DNA of 64,000 bases from Neobacillus notoginsengisoli (GCF_003515685.1 NZ_QWEG01000016.1:1-64000); one strand, 5' to 3'; counted from the stretch's first letter, positions 50,463-60,350 are shown. Notes: generated from the sequence alone by a model not told the origin. Numbers and translations are program-made.

Positions 50463-50765
50463 TTTGATTGAAGCGGAAGGCACGAAGACTCCTCGAAAAT
50501 CGTGAATTATGCTATCGCATAATTCCTGCGATGCGAATTCACGGAAGCTTTCCTTTGTGCTATCGCATTTTCTTCGTGCAAAGCTTATTCGGGGAAGTTA
50601 TTTGTCCTGCGGGCTGAAGCGGCAAGGTGGAGACCCCGCAGGCGCTAGCGCCGAGGAGGCTCCAATGACGCCCCGCGGAAAGCGAAGTGCCTCGTGACAG
50701 GCAAAAACCGCCTGTCCCTGCGATGATTAATCTTAGAAGCTTTCCTTTGTGGAGCGCAAATCAAC
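50463..50765 (+). repeat. MITE-like dispersed element, copy 3 (long form)
   Basis: About 303 bp, TTTGATTGAAGCG to GCGCAAATCAAC. It shares the inner GAATTATGC-tatc-GCATAATTC module with copy 1, and has a further ~60-bp insertion near its right end with hairpin GACAGGC-aaaaacc-GCCTGTC. It lies between the candidate RNA and ecfA1. Confidence 0.85.
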
Positions 50766-50811
50766 TAAAAGCAGAGAAGAGATAAGATGAGCTGAGGGGA
50801 GGATGGCCAGA

Positions 50812-51651
50812 ATGAAAAAAGAAATCATTCGTCTTAATGACGTTTCATTCCAGTATAGTTCCAGCGACCGGTATGCGGTCCAGGATGTGAGCTTCAATGT
50901 TTATGAAGGTGAATGGCTTGCCATTGTAGGCCATAATGGTTCGGGAAAGTCGACACTTGCCAGGCTGCTCAACGGCCTGCAATTTCCTCAGAAGGGGAAT
51001 ATTATAGTTGGCGGAATACAACTTAATGAAAAAACAGTCTGGGATGTCCGCAGGAAGATCGGGATGGTTTTTCAAAATCCCGATAACCAATTTGTTGGGA
51101 CGACTGTTAAAGATGATGTGGCTTTTGGTTTGGAAAACAACGGCATTCCACAAGAGGAAATGGCCGTTAGAGTACCGGAAGCATTGGCGAAGGTAAAGAT
51201 GGAAAAGTTTCTGAATCAAGAGCCGCACCATCTTTCTGGAGGACAGAAGCAGCGGGTAGCGATTGCCGGGGTTCTCGCACTTCAGCCGTCCATTATCATC
51301 CTTGATGAAGCGACGTCCATGCTCGATCCGAGAGGAAGGGAAGAAGTGCTCGAAACGGTCAGGCTGCTAAAAGAAGAAGCATCCTTAACCGTTATATCTA
51401 TTACCCATGACCTTGATGAAGCCGCAAAAGCAGATCGGATCATCGTCATGAACCAGGGCAAGGTTTACCGGGAAGGGACCCCGGATGAGATATTTGCTCT
51501 TGATGAGGAGCTTGTTTCCCTCGGGCTCGATATTCCATTTGCCGTCAAAATGGGGAAGGCTTTGATAGAAAAGGGAATCAATCTTTCTAAAAACTATTTG
51601 TCTGAAGAAGAGTTGGTGAGGGAATTATGGACATTTCACTCAAAGAGATAG
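50812..51651 (+). CDS. ecfA1: ECF transporter ATPase EcfA1
   Basis: 279 residues. ABC ATPase with Walker [11 protein letters not shown]-loop VFQNPDNQ, signature LSGGQKQR, Walker [13 protein letters not shown] and switch His in SITHDLDEA. With EcfA2 and EcfT it forms the shared energising module for vitamin and metal S components. The ATG at 50812, nine bases after AGGGGAGG, is preferred to the ATG at 50803. Overlaps ecfA2 by 25 bases. Confidence 0.95.
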   Translation: MKKEIIRLNDVSFQYSSSDRYAVQDVSFNVYEGEWLAIVGHNGSGKSTLARLLNGLQFPQKGNIIVGGIQLNEKTVWDVRRKIGMVFQNPDNQFVGTTVKDDVAFGLENNGIPQEEMAVRVPEALAKVKMEKFLNQEPHHLSGGQKQRVAIAGVLALQPSIIILDEATSMLDPRGREEVLETVRLLKEEASLTVISITHDLDEAAKADRIIVMNQGKVYREGTPDEIFALDEELVSLGLDIPFAVKMGKALIEKGINLSKNYLSEEELVRELWTFHSKR

Positions 51652-52493
51652 AGTACAAATACCAAGCGGGTACGCCTTTTGAAAGGGTGGCTGTGAGTGG
51701 TGTCACCATCGATATCCCAACCGGGACCTATTTGGCGATCATCGGCCATACGGGTTCCGGCAAATCTACCGTTCTCCAGCATTTAAACGGGCTCCTCCAG
51801 CCAACCTCCGGAAGTGTCTCTATTGGGGACAGGGAAATCCGGGCTGGGAAGAAGGAGAAGAACCTGAAGGCAATCCGCCAAAAGGTCGGGATTGTCTTTC
51901 AGTTTCCGGAGCATCAGCTGTTCGAGGAAACCGTTGAAAAGGATATTTGCTTTGGGCCAATGAATTTCGGTGTTCCGGAAGAGGAAGCTAGGAAAAGAGC
52001 GAAAATTGCTATCGGACAAGTTGGCCTTAGTGAGGAAGTTTTGCATAAATCCCCCTTCGACCTGTCAGGCGGGCAAATGCGCCGTGTGGCGATTGCCGGG
52101 GTACTGGCAATGGAGCCGGAGGTTTTAGTCCTAGATGAGCCGACAGCAGGCCTTGACCCGCGCGGAAGGAAAGAAATCATGGACATGTTTTACAAGCTTC
52201 ACCAGGATAGGGGCCTATCGACCATACTGGTGACACACAGCATGGAAGATGCTGCGAAATACGCAGATAAAATTGCTATTTTGCAGGAAGGCAGGACGGT
52301 CAAAACTGGTACACCCGAAGAAATCTTCTCCAATCCGGCTGAACTTGTTTCGCTCGGCCTCGATGTACCGGAAGCAGTTCGTTTTCAGCTTAAGTGGGAA
52401 GAGAAGGTGGGGGCCAAACTGGGGAGGACGTATTTGACAATAGAAGACCTTTCTGAGGCGATTGCCCGTTACGAAGGGGGCGGCCGTCTATGA
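51627..52493 (+). CDS. ecfA2: ECF transporter ATPase EcfA2
   Basis: 288 residues. Walker [11 protein letters not shown]-loop [17 protein letters not shown] (typical of EcfA2), signature LSGGQMRR and Walker [13 protein letters not shown]. It pairs with EcfA1. Overlaps ecfA1 and ecfT, so the three are translationally coupled. Confidence 0.96.
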   Translation: MDISLKEIEYKYQAGTPFERVAVSGVTIDIPTGTYLAIIGHTGSGKSTVLQHLNGLLQPTSGSVSIGDREIRAGKKEKNLKAIRQKVGIVFQFPEHQLFEETVEKDICFGPMNFGVPEEEARKRAKIAIGQVGLSEEVLHKSPFDLSGGQMRRVAIAGVLAMEPEVLVLDEPTAGLDPRGRKEIMDMFYKLHQDRGLSTILVTHSMEDAAKYADKIAILQEGRTVKTGTPEEIFSNPAELVSLGLDVPEAVRFQLKWEEKVGAKLGRTYLTIEDLSEAIARYEGGGRL

Positions 52494-53287
52494 TGGAAAA
52501 AATGATCTTCGGGAGATATATTCCGGCGGAATCGCCAATTCATAGAATGGATCCTCGTTCCAAGCTCCTTCTCGTTTTTTCATTCGTCTGTATAGTTTTT
52601 ATCGCGAATAATTTATTCACTTATGGATTGCTTGGCATCTATACATTTTATTTGCTCAGTTTGTCGAAAATTCCAATCCGGTTTCTTTTGGAAGGGCTCA
52701 AGCCGATCTTGTTCCTTGTCGTGTTCACGTTGCTTCTCCACCTTTTCCTGACGAAGGAAGGGGATGTCGTCGTCGACCTCGGCTTTATAAAAATTTATGA
52801 AGAAGGGATCAGGCAGGGGATTTTCATTTCCATGCGATTCTTCTTTCTCATTCTTGTCACGTCGCTGCTGACTCTGACTACAACACCGATCGAGATTACC
52901 GACGGGCTTGAAATTCTTTTAAATCCGCTTAAGAAGATAAGGTTTCCCGTACACGAAATGGCATTGATGATGTCGATTTCGCTCAGATTCATTCCGACAC
53001 TTATGCAGGAAACGGACAAAATTATGAAAGCTCAGACTGCAAGGGGCGTGGATTTTGCAAGCGGGCCAATAAAGGATCGGGTAAAAGCAATCATTCCATT
53101 ATTAATTCCGTTGTTTGTCAGTTCGTTTAAAAGAGCCGAGGATCTAGCGACTGCGATGGAGGCGAGAGGCTACAGGGGCGGTGAAGGCCGTACACGTTTC
53201 CGGCAGCTGCGGTGGAAGGCAGCCGATACACTTCAGCTTAGCATTCTTCTGCTGATGGCTGTTGTCCTCGTACTCTTGCGATCCTGA
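52490..53287 (+). CDS. ecfT: ECF transporter transmembrane protein EcfT
   Basis: 265 residues with several hydrophobic segments and two Ala-Arg-Gly motifs (QTARGVDF and MEARGYRG) that couple to the ATPases. No S component is encoded beside it, as usual for the group II ECF module. The start is ATG 52490 or the next codon. Confidence 0.95.
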   Translation: MMEKMIFGRYIPAESPIHRMDPRSKLLLVFSFVCIVFIANNLFTYGLLGIYTFYLLSLSKIPIRFLLEGLKPILFLVVFTLLLHLFLTKEGDVVVDLGFIKIYEEGIRQGIFISMRFFFLILVTSLLTLTTTPIEITDGLEILLNPLKKIRFPVHEMALMMSISLRFIPTLMQETDKIMKAQTARGVDFASGPIKDRVKAIIPLLIPLFVSSFKRAEDLATAMEARGYRGGEGRTRFRQLRWKAADTLQLSILLLMAVVLVLLRS

Positions 53288-53298
53288 GGGAGGAAATC

Positions 53299-54045
53299 AT
53301 GCAGCGTTATAAATGCATTCTTTCATACGATGGAAAAGGTTTTGCCGGCTATCAGGTCCAGCCCGGCAAGCGCACGGTCCAGGGCGAGCTTGAAGCCGCC
53401 TTGGCGAAGCTTCATAAAGGAACAGCGGTCAATGTGACCGCTTCCGGCCGGACGGATTCTGGGGTCCATGCAAAGGGCCAGGTCATTCATTTCGATTCGC
53501 CACTTTCCATTCCAGTCGACCGCTGGCCCGTTGCGCTGAATTCGATGATCAGCGGGGAAATCTCGATTCTTACGGTTGAAAAGGCTGACCCCGGCTTCCA
53601 TGCCAGATTCGATGCCGTAGGGAAGGAGTATCGTTATCTTCTCTATTTTGGTAAACATAGGGATCCGTTTAAACGGAATTATGCCTTCCATTTCCCTTAC
53701 TCACTGGATTTAAAGGCAATGGAGGATGCAGCCGGGCATTTAAGCGGCACACATGATTTTTCGAGCTTTTGCGCATCAGGAACCGAAGTCATCGATAAGG
53801 TCCGGACGATTGAAGAAATTTCTTTTGCAAAAAAAGAAGACGGCCTTGTCCTAACTTTTAAGGGGAATGGATTTTTATACAATATGGTGCGAATCCTGAC
53901 AGGAACGCTGCTTGAAGTGGGAAGAGGGGAAAGACATTCAGGGGACATGCCTGCGCTATTAGAAGCGCGGGATAGGAAATTGGCGGGAAAAACCGCGCCA
54001 GCGCATGGATTGTATTTGTGGGAAGTGTTTTACGGGGATAACTGA
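53299..54045 (+). CDS. truA: tRNA pseudouridine synthase A
   Basis: 248 residues. The catalytic Asp is in ASGRTDSGVHAKGQVIHF; GVDKEYRYLLYFGKHRDPF-like and FKGNGFLYNMVRILTGTLLE segments are conserved. It modifies tRNA positions 38-40. GAGGGAGGAAATC precedes the ATG. Confidence 0.97.
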   Translation: MQRYKCILSYDGKGFAGYQVQPGKRTVQGELEAALAKLHKGTAVNVTASGRTDSGVHAKGQVIHFDSPLSIPVDRWPVALNSMISGEISILTVEKADPGFHARFDAVGKEYRYLLYFGKHRDPFKRNYAFHFPYSLDLKAMEDAAGHLSGTHDFSSFCASGTEVIDKVRTIEEISFAKKEDGLVLTFKGNGFLYNMVRILTGTLLEVGRGERHSGDMPALLEARDRKLAGKTAPAHGLYLWEVFYGDN

Positions 54046-54085
54046 AAAACTTTGAAAACAACTAAACCTGGTGTATAATATTTTC

Positions 54086-54114
54086 TTGACATCTGGCCTC
54101 TAAGCATTTAATAT
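54086..54114 (+). promoter_or_regulatory. Promoter of rplM-rpsI
   Basis: -35 TTGACA (54086-54091), 17 bp, -10 TAATAT (54109-54114). Confidence 0.8.
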
Positions 54115-54195
54115 ATCATATGTGTGTATTTTAATCCCACGATAAAGCCCCGGAAAGTCTTCATCGTGATTAGAAATATATGAACATGACCTTGA

Positions 54196-54264
54196 TATGC
54201 GCAAAAAAAGCCCAGTACCGCTCCCGGAACAGAGCGGGTACTAAAAAGCCGAATGATGCGCAAA
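54196..54264 (+). promoter_or_regulatory. L13 leader
   Basis: GCGC...GCGC ends enclose AGTACCGCTC paired with GAGCGGGTACT, and AAGCCC/AAGCCG segments. The layout matches the L13-leader family found before rplM in Bacilli, expected to bind L13 and repress the operon. Confidence 0.75.
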
Positions 54265-54298
54265 CTAACATTTTTGGATTTAATTAGGAGGGAAACCC

Positions 54299-54736
54299 AT
54301 GCGTACAACGTTTATGGCGAATGCCAATACTATCGAGCGTAAATGGTACGTAGTTGATGCTGAAGGCAAAACTCTTGGACGCCTAGCTTCCGAGGTTGCA
54401 TCAATTCTACGTGGTAAAAATAAACCAACATTCACACCGCATGTTGACACTGGTGACCATGTCATCATCTTAAATGCTTCTAAAGTAACTCTTACAGGCA
54501 ACAAGCTGCATGATAAGATTTACTACCGCCACACTAACCACCCAGGCGGCCTTAAGCAAAGGACTGCACTTGAAATGCGTACAAACTATGCTGAGAAAAT
54601 GATCGAGCTTGCTGTAAAAGGCATGCTTCCAAAGAATTCTCTTGGCCGTCAAATGTACAAAAAGCTGCACGTATATGCAGGCAGCGAGCATCCGCATCAA
54701 GCACAAAAACCAGAAGTTTACGAACTTCGCGGATAA
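54299..54736 (+). CDS. rplM: 50S ribosomal protein L13
   Basis: 145 residues, same as B. subtilis ([20 protein letters not shown] start; [18 protein letters not shown] end). Early assembly protein of the 50S. TTAGGAGGGAAA precedes the ATG. Confidence 0.98.
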   Translation: MRTTFMANANTIERKWYVVDAEGKTLGRLASEVASILRGKNKPTFTPHVDTGDHVIILNASKVTLTGNKLHDKIYYRHTNHPGGLKQRTALEMRTNYAEKMIELAVKGMLPKNSLGRQMYKKLHVYAGSEHPHQAQKPEVYELRG

Positions 54737-54754
54737 TAAAGGGAGGGTATTAAC

Positions 54755-55147
54755 TTGGCACAAGTTCAATATATCGGCACAGGCCGTCGTAAAAGCTCTG
54801 TTGCCCGCGTACGTCTCGTACCAGGCAATGGCCAAATCTTAATCAATGAACGTGAAATTGAAAGCTATATTCCATTTGAAGCACTTCGTGAAGTTGTAAA
54901 GCAGCCGCTAGTTGCGACTGAAACTCTTGGCAGCTACAACATTCTTGTTAACGTTAAAGGCGGCGGTTATACTGGCCAGGCTGGCGCAATCCGCCACGGC
55001 ATTGCACGCGCATTGCTGCAAGCTGATCCGGAATATCGTCCAACGCTGAAGCGCGCAGGACTACTTACTCGTGACGCTCGTATGAAAGAGCGTAAGAAGT
55101 ACGGTCTTAAAGGCGCACGTAGAGCTCCTCAGTTCTCTAAGCGTTAA
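54755..55147 (+). CDS. rpsI: 30S ribosomal protein S9
   Basis: 130 residues. [20 protein letters not shown] start and the basic tail ending RRAPQFSKR, which reaches the P-site tRNA. TTG start after AAAGGGAGGG. Confidence 0.98.
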   Translation: MAQVQYIGTGRRKSSVARVRLVPGNGQILINEREIESYIPFEALREVVKQPLVATETLGSYNILVNVKGGGYTGQAGAIRHGIARALLQADPEYRPTLKRAGLLTRDARMKERKKYGLKGARRAPQFSKR

Positions 55148-55172
55148 TCTTCATAAAAACTATCAACGTTTA

Positions 55173-55208
55173 CAGGCTATCCCGCTATTGTGGGATAGCC
55201 TGTTTTTA
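55173..55208 (+). terminator. Terminator after rpsI
   Basis: CAGGCTATCCC pairs with GGGATAGCCTG, followed by TTTTTATTTTT. It marks the left border of the accessory region. Confidence 0.92.
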
Positions 55209-55343
55209 TTTTTCCTTTACAACTAGTTGAGGACAATATTTATGCAGACTTTCTGAAAGGTTCCAATTACTCTTTTTAATGGTTTTTTTATGCATTTTCG
55301 AGGAAACCACATGTATTTTCATATTTTTTTAATGTTTTTGTAA

Positions 55344-55356
55344 TGTAAGCGTTTCA
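55344..55356 (+). promoter_or_regulatory. cre-like site before the first SDR gene
   Basis: TGTAAGCGTTTCA is one base short of the catabolite-response element consensus (TGWNANCGNTNWCA; reverse strand TGAAACGCTTACA). It lies about 90 bases before the gene in AT-rich DNA. Weak evidence only. Confidence 0.3.
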
Positions 55357-55443
55357 TTAATTATGATTTTTTAATGATGTTTGCCTTACAGTTAAAGAGA
55401 AATAAAATAAATAAAAATTCCTTTGGGGATTGGGAGGATCATT

Positions 55444-56199
55444 ATGTTATTACAAGATAAAGTTGCAATCATTACAGGCGCAGGATCAGGACTAGGGAGA
55501 GCACAAGCAATTGAATATGCAAAAGAAGGTGCGAAAGTCATCCTTAATGATGTGAATGCGGAAGGGTTAGCACAAACAGAGCAACTAATTAAAGATCTTA
55601 AAGGAATTGCACTTAGTATTGTTGCAGACATTTCAAATAAAGAAGAAGTTCAAGATATGGTGAATAAAGCTCTTGAAGAGTTCGGAACGGTTGATATTTG
55701 TGTGAACAATGCAGCTGTTTTGGCAGACTTTAAAGCATCTCTTGATATTACTGAAGCAGAGTGGGATAGGCTCATGGCTATAAACGTGAAAGGTGTTTAT
55801 TTGCTAACAAATGCGCTTTTGCCACATATGCTTGAAAAAGGAAAAGGAACCTTTATCAATATTGCTTCAATTGGAGGAACAATTGCAGGGGTAGGAGACG
55901 CAGCCTACATTACTTCCAAGCATGCTGTTGTTGGATACACGAAGCAGTTAGCTTTCGACTATGCGAAAAAAGGCATTCGCGCTGTTTCACTCTGCCCGGG
56001 GCTGACTGATACTGCGATGGTTCGTTATGCAATTGATGAAGAACATCCTGCAGCAGTTCGCCAAGTGGCCGCTATTCCATCTGGACGTATTGGCCGCCCT
56101 GAAGAAGTTGCCTATTTCTCCGCCTATTTAGCAAGTGACAAAGCGGATCATATCAACGGGGTTGAAATGAAAATTGATGGTGGACAATCCATTCATTAA
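55444..56199 (+). CDS. Short-chain dehydrogenase/reductase (SDR 1)
   Basis: 251 residues, classical SDR. Cofactor motif TGAGSGLG (11-18), Asp36 after the second strand (favours NAD), NNAA (88-91), and the catalytic Ser142, Tyr155 and Lys159 in ASIGG and YITSK. The substrate is unknown. It starts a set of same-strand genes with an amidohydrolase, another SDR and a permease, which suggests oxidation of a small alcohol or heterocycle. GGGAGGATC precedes the ATG at 55444; codon use is more AT-rich than in the core. Confidence 0.88.
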   Translation: MLLQDKVAIITGAGSGLGRAQAIEYAKEGAKVILNDVNAEGLAQTEQLIKDLKGIALSIVADISNKEEVQDMVNKALEEFGTVDICVNNAAVLADFKASLDITEAEWDRLMAINVKGVYLLTNALLPHMLEKGKGTFINIASIGGTIAGVGDAAYITSKHAVVGYTKQLAFDYAKKGIRAVSLCPGLTDTAMVRYAIDEEHPAAVRQVAAIPSGRIGRPEEVAYFSAYLASDKADHINGVEMKIDGGQSIH

Positions 56200-56264
56200 T
56201 TCTTTCTTTCCTGCAAAATTTATCCCGGCTTAGAGACAGGAATAAGATCAAAGGAGGTTAATCT

Positions 56265-57530
56265 GTGAGTAATTTAATCATACGAAGAGCACATATCAAA
56301 GATGGTGAAGCTCTTAAAGATATCAAAATCAGTGGAGGAAAAATTACCGAAATCGCCACTGACATTCAAAATGATAATAACTCAAAAGAGATTGATGCAA
56401 AAGGCAATGTTGTTTTACCATCACTAATTGAAAGTCACATCCATCCTGACAAAGCATTTCTTGAAGACCGTAAACCTAATAAATCAGGTACATTAGAGGA
56501 AGCATTGAAGAATACGGCTGAATTAAAGAAATTATATACGTTTGAAGATGTAAAAAAACGAGCTGAAAAAGTGCTAAGATGGTCGATTTTAAACGGAACC
56601 ACTATCATGAGGGCGCAACCGGATGTGGATCCTTATGAGAAAACGCTTGGAGTAGAAGTGCTTGTACATTTAAAAGAAAAATTTAAAGATGTACTAGATA
56701 TGCAAATCGTGGCATTTCCTCAAGAAGGCATCATTCAATCTCCAGGCGTGTTGGAAATGATGGAAGAAACCATCAAAATGGGCGCCGACATCGTTGGTGG
56801 CTGCCCTTATAGTGAGAAAACAATGGAAGATACAAAAAAACAATTAGAAGTTGTTTTTGATTTGGCGGAAAAATACAACCTGCCTATCGATATGCACGCG
56901 GATTTTGGTACGAATGCCGATGATCCACAAAATACATGTATCGAATTAATTTGCGATATGACAATCGCACGAGGCTATCAGGGCAGAGTTGCAATAGGAC
57001 ATGTTACAACGCTAGGGTCCCTTGATCCAGAAGTAGCCGCACCTATTTTTGATAAAATCGCTAAAGCAGGAGTCACCATCGTTCCGTTGCCAGTAACGGA
57101 TATGTTTATGACTGGCCGGACTGAGAGGAAAAATATTCCCCGTGGTATGGCGCCGGTAATGGCTATGATGGAGCATGGAGTCAATATTGCTTATTCTTCA
57201 AATAATATTCGGAATGCTTTTACACCATTTGGCAACGCCGATTTAATCGCTGTAGGCTATTTATTGCAAGTATCGCAACAAATGGGCTCTGCGGATCAAC
57301 GTCGCGCAGTTCTGGATATGGTCACTTATAACGCGGCGAAAGCATTAGGGATTTCTGATACGTACGGATTAGAAGTTGGTAAGAATGCTGATTTAAATAT
57401 CTATGATTGTGATGATATTAGCAATTTAATCAACGATCAACCTTTAATTCGTTATGTTATTAAACGTGGGGAAATCATTGTTCAAAATGATTTAACACGT
57501 ACAATGGCATCTGTCTTAATGGAAGATTAA
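56265..57530 (+). CDS. Cytosine-deaminase-like amidohydrolase of unknown substrate
   Basis: 421 residues, amidohydrolase superfamily. Metal-site HIH (58-60), FPQEG (151-155, as in CodA), His211 in DMHADFG and His246 in IGHVTT align with E. coli cytosine deaminase. But the CodA catalytic Glu217 (HCDE) is Phe214 here, and the metal-binding Asp313 of CodA (DD) is Asn313 in SSNNIRNAFTPFG. It is thus unlikely to be a cytosine deaminase; a hydrolase or lactamase on another ring is more plausible. GTG start after AAAGGAGGTTAAT. Lies 65 bases after SDR 1, probably one operon. Confidence 0.8.
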   Translation: MSNLIIRRAHIKDGEALKDIKISGGKITEIATDIQNDNNSKEIDAKGNVVLPSLIESHIHPDKAFLEDRKPNKSGTLEEALKNTAELKKLYTFEDVKKRAEKVLRWSILNGTTIMRAQPDVDPYEKTLGVEVLVHLKEKFKDVLDMQIVAFPQEGIIQSPGVLEMMEETIKMGADIVGGCPYSEKTMEDTKKQLEVVFDLAEKYNLPIDMHADFGTNADDPQNTCIELICDMTIARGYQGRVAIGHVTTLGSLDPEVAAPIFDKIAKAGVTIVPLPVTDMFMTGRTERKNIPRGMAPVMAMMEHGVNIAYSSNNIRNAFTPFGNADLIAVGYLLQVSQQMGSADQRRAVLDMVTYNAAKALGISDTYGLEVGKNADLNIYDCDDISNLINDQPLIRYVIKRGEIIVQNDLTRTMASVLMED

Positions 57531-57606
57531 AAAATGTAAACCGCTCCTTTTTGGGTAGGAGATTTGTTTTAATAGATCGTACTTGTTATTTGTCATGAAC
57601 TGTTGG

Positions 57607-57652
57607 GAGAACTCCTTTCTTTCGTCTAGTTTATCGAAAGGGGTTCTCTTTT
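57607..57652 (+). terminator. Terminator after the amidohydrolase gene
   Basis: GAGAACTCCTTTC pairs with GAAAGGGGTTCTC (one G-U), then TTTTC. It would split SDR1-amidohydrolase from SDR2, though read-through is possible. Confidence 0.65.
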
Positions 57653-57677
57653 CATCAATAAGCAAGGGGGAACAGAT

Positions 57678-58400
57678 ATGGGCAGATTAGCAGGGAAAGT
57701 GGTCCTTATTACCGGAGCAGCTAATGGTATGGGAGAAACGAATGCAAGATTGTTTGTAAAAGAAGGAGCAAAGGTTGTCCTAACGGATATTGATGAAGTA
57801 AAGGGTCAGAAAGTAGCCGAGGAACTTGGTGAAAACGCCATTTTTATTAAACATGATGTAACGAATAAAGATGAGTGGCAAGTTGTCGTTGACAAGGCTG
57901 AGGATACATTCGGACCAATCACGGGGCTTGTAAATAATGCTGGAACTGCTGGTAAAATTGTTCCACTAGAAGAAGTAACTGATGAAGACTTTTATAAAAT
58001 TATTGCTCTTAATCAATATAGTGTCTTTAAGGGGATGCAAACTGTCGTAAAATCTATGAAAAAAGCGAACAGGGGTTCAATTGTAAATATATCCTCCACT
58101 TCAGGTATCGTTGGGTCTAGAAATCTAATCCCTTATGTTGCATCCAAGTTTGCGGTAAGAGGGATGACGAAAGTCGCCGCACTTGAGTTAGCTGATTTTA
58201 ATATTCGCGTTAATTCTGTACATCCTGGTGGAATAAATACGAGCCAGCCTATATTCGATGAGGTTAAAAAGGCTACTCCTTTAGGGCGGGCTGGAGAACC
58301 TGAAGAAATTGCCTATTTGATTTTACATTTACTTTCAGATGAGTCTACATTCACAACTGGATCCGAATATGTTGCAGATGGTGGATTTACTGCTCAATGA
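57678..58400 (+). CDS. Short-chain dehydrogenase/reductase (SDR 2)
   Basis: 240 residues. TGAANGMG (12-19), Asp37 (NAD type), NNAG (86-89), Ser140, Tyr153 and Lys157 (YVASK). It is only distantly similar to SDR 1, so it is not a recent duplicate. AAGCAAGGGGGAA precedes the ATG. Role inferred from context: a second oxidation or reduction step in the same pathway. Confidence 0.87.
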   Translation: MGRLAGKVVLITGAANGMGETNARLFVKEGAKVVLTDIDEVKGQKVAEELGENAIFIKHDVTNKDEWQVVVDKAEDTFGPITGLVNNAGTAGKIVPLEEVTDEDFYKIIALNQYSVFKGMQTVVKSMKKANRGSIVNISSTSGIVGSRNLIPYVASKFAVRGMTKVAALELADFNIRVNSVHPGGINTSQPIFDEVKKATPLGRAGEPEEIAYLILHLLSDESTFTTGSEYVADGGFTAQ

Positions 58401-58509
58401 TTTTTAATAACTAAATTCTGAAAACGTTTAACCCATTCTTTGAGTCCATACTTAAATGGGAATACTAAGATTAAAATAAGTCTTCATGTTTTAGACTCCC
58501 AAGACGTAT

Positions 58510-58535
58510 ACCCCCGTCCTGTTTTGGATGGGGGT
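58510..58535 (+). other. Hairpin between SDR 2 and the permease
   Basis: ACCCCCGTCC pairs with GGATGGGGGT around GTTTT-like sequence. No T tract follows, so an mRNA hairpin or protein site is more likely than a terminator. Confidence 0.45.
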
Positions 58536-58648
58536 AAAACAGTTGTTGAATTTTTGAAGAATTTGGTTACTCTTGCATTTTTACTGTTAATACAGCTTTT
58601 ATTGATAAACGAAAATAATATATTATCCTCTTGGAGGTGCAGCTTAAT

Positions 58649-60163
58649 ATGGGGCTGGAACAGATTAGGGCCACTCAAGAATTCGATATGAATCAAGAAG
58701 ATATTCGGGTAACTCAAGAACAGGTTCAATTATTCAAGTCAAGAGGTTACACGAATGAAGATTTATTACCGAAAACGAAAGACAATCGAAATATGGGCAT
58801 TTTTAACTACTTCAACTTGTGGATGGGTAACTTGCATAATATTCCAAACTATGCTGCAGTTGGAGGTTTCTTAGTTTTAGGTTTAGCTCCGCTTAATATA
58901 ATGGTTGCTTTAGTCTTAGGGGCAATTATTACTGCGGCGTTTATGGTTTTTAACGGAAAAGCGGGTTCAAAGTACGGTATTCCGTTTTCAATGCAATTGC
59001 GAGCTACTTACGGTGAGACTGGAGCAAAATTACCGGGCTTTTTAAGAGGCATCGTAGTCGCAATAGGTTGGTTTGGCTTGCAAACCTTTGTAGGATCGCA
59101 GGCGCTTCTTATCATAGTTGGCAAATTATGGCCCGGATTTTTAGAGATTGGCGGAAACGCTACTTTTCTTGGGATTGGTATGCCCGGACTAATCGCTTTT
59201 ACCGTCTTTTGGCTAGCGAATGTTGCCATTGGCATTAGTGGAAGCAGTTTCTTAAATAAATTTAATACAGTGTTAATGCTCTTGATTTATGTTCTGTTTA
59301 TCTCCATGGGCGTTTGGGGAGTCATTGTAGGTGGCGGCTTTAGCAATATTTTAAGCCATGCAATTGATGGAACAACCCGAAATATAAGCCCTGTATTTGC
59401 TTATTTAATGATTATCAATGCTGTGTTGGCGTTTTGGGCAGCTCCGGCGACGAGCGTTGCTGATTTTACGCAAAATGCCAAGTCGAACAAGGATCAAATG
59501 TTTGGACAAGCATTGAGTTTAATCATTGGGTACATTATTTTCGCCTTTACAAGTATTGCTATTTTGATTGGTAGTTCGATTCACTATGGAGTTGAACAAT
59601 GGGATGTGTTAAACGTCATCAACCATTGGGATAGTTTACCGGCAATCATTCTTGCCATGCTCATTTTATTGTTGATCACTGTTAACTCAAATGCGATTGC
59701 TAATATCACTCCAGCTGCATACCAATTAACTGCACTTTTTCCTAAATGGATTAATTACCGAAGAGGTGTAATAATCTCAAGCAGTATCGGTTTCTTAATT
59801 ATGCCATGGAAGCTAATGGAGAATGCTGATAGTATTTATACATTTTTGAACGGAATCGGTGCCATTTTAGGTCCTGTGTCAGGCGTAATGATCTATCAAT
59901 TTTACATCGTTGCAAAACAAGAGATTAATCTCAACGAACTATATTATGATACGAGAGATACGAAAGCTGTAAATAAATATGGCGGAATTAACACGAATGC
60001 ATATATCGCAACGATTCTTGGAGCCGTAGTCTCTCTAAGCGGTAACTTCATCCCATTCCTTTCAGGGTTAACCTCTATTTCCTGGATTAGCGGTTTTGCA
60101 ACAGCATTTGTCTCGTATGGTATTCTCGTTAGTTTTTTGCAAAAAAATAATCCTTTGAAGTAG
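58649..60163 (+). CDS. NCS1-family permease (nucleobase/hydantoin/allantoin type)
   Basis: 504 residues with about twelve hydrophobic spans. An N-terminal soluble stretch precedes the conserved NYFNLWMGNLHNIPNYAAVG and GSKYGIPFSMQLRATYGETG segments of the nucleobase-cation-symport-1 family; the substrate of this member is unknown. TTGGAGGTG sets the ATG at 58649. It probably imports the compound that the neighbouring amidohydrolase and SDRs process. Confidence 0.85.
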   Translation: MGLEQIRATQEFDMNQEDIRVTQEQVQLFKSRGYTNEDLLPKTKDNRNMGIFNYFNLWMGNLHNIPNYAAVGGFLVLGLAPLNIMVALVLGAIITAAFMVFNGKAGSKYGIPFSMQLRATYGETGAKLPGFLRGIVVAIGWFGLQTFVGSQALLIIVGKLWPGFLEIGGNATFLGIGMPGLIAFTVFWLANVAIGISGSSFLNKFNTVLMLLIYVLFISMGVWGVIVGGGFSNILSHAIDGTTRNISPVFAYLMIINAVLAFWAAPATSVADFTQNAKSNKDQMFGQALSLIIGYIIFAFTSIAILIGSSIHYGVEQWDVLNVINHWDSLPAIILAMLILLLITVNSNAIANITPAAYQLTALFPKWINYRRGVIISSSIGFLIMPWKLMENADSIYTFLNGIGAILGPVSGVMIYQFYIVAKQEINLNELYYDTRDTKAVNKYGGINTNAYIATILGAVVSLSGNFIPFLSGLTSISWISGFATAFVSYGILVSFLQKNNPLK

Positions 60164-60210
60164 TGGGATTAACTTAATCGGGTTAAAAAAGGAAATCAGT
60201 AAAGAGTTTT

Positions 60211-60247
60211 AAGAGCTAATCAAAAAAATGATTAGCTCTTTCCTTTT
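60211..60247 (+). terminator. Terminator after the permease
   Basis: AAGAGCTAATCA pairs with TGATTAGCTCTT around AAAAAA, followed by TCCTTTT. Confidence 0.85.
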
Positions 60248-60320
60248 GGCAACTATACGTTGCCATTTTTACTATGATTCATCCATAGCCTCTTAATATG
60301 GCCGGTGGATGTAAACAATG

Positions 60321-60350
60321 TTGACATTCAATGGTGAGGTTATGTATAGT
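60321..60350 (+). promoter_or_regulatory. Promoter of the marR-type gene
   Basis: -35 TTGACA (60321-60326), 18 bp, -10 TATAGT (60345-60350). Its location shows that the gene must start downstream, at the TTG of 60381. Confidence 0.75.

Noticed and set aside
55344-55356. Firm CcpA site
   Set aside because: The match is one base short of the consensus length, so it is listed only as a low-confidence site.
58510-58535. Intrinsic terminator before the permease gene
   Set aside because: The stem is strong but no T tract follows on either strand.
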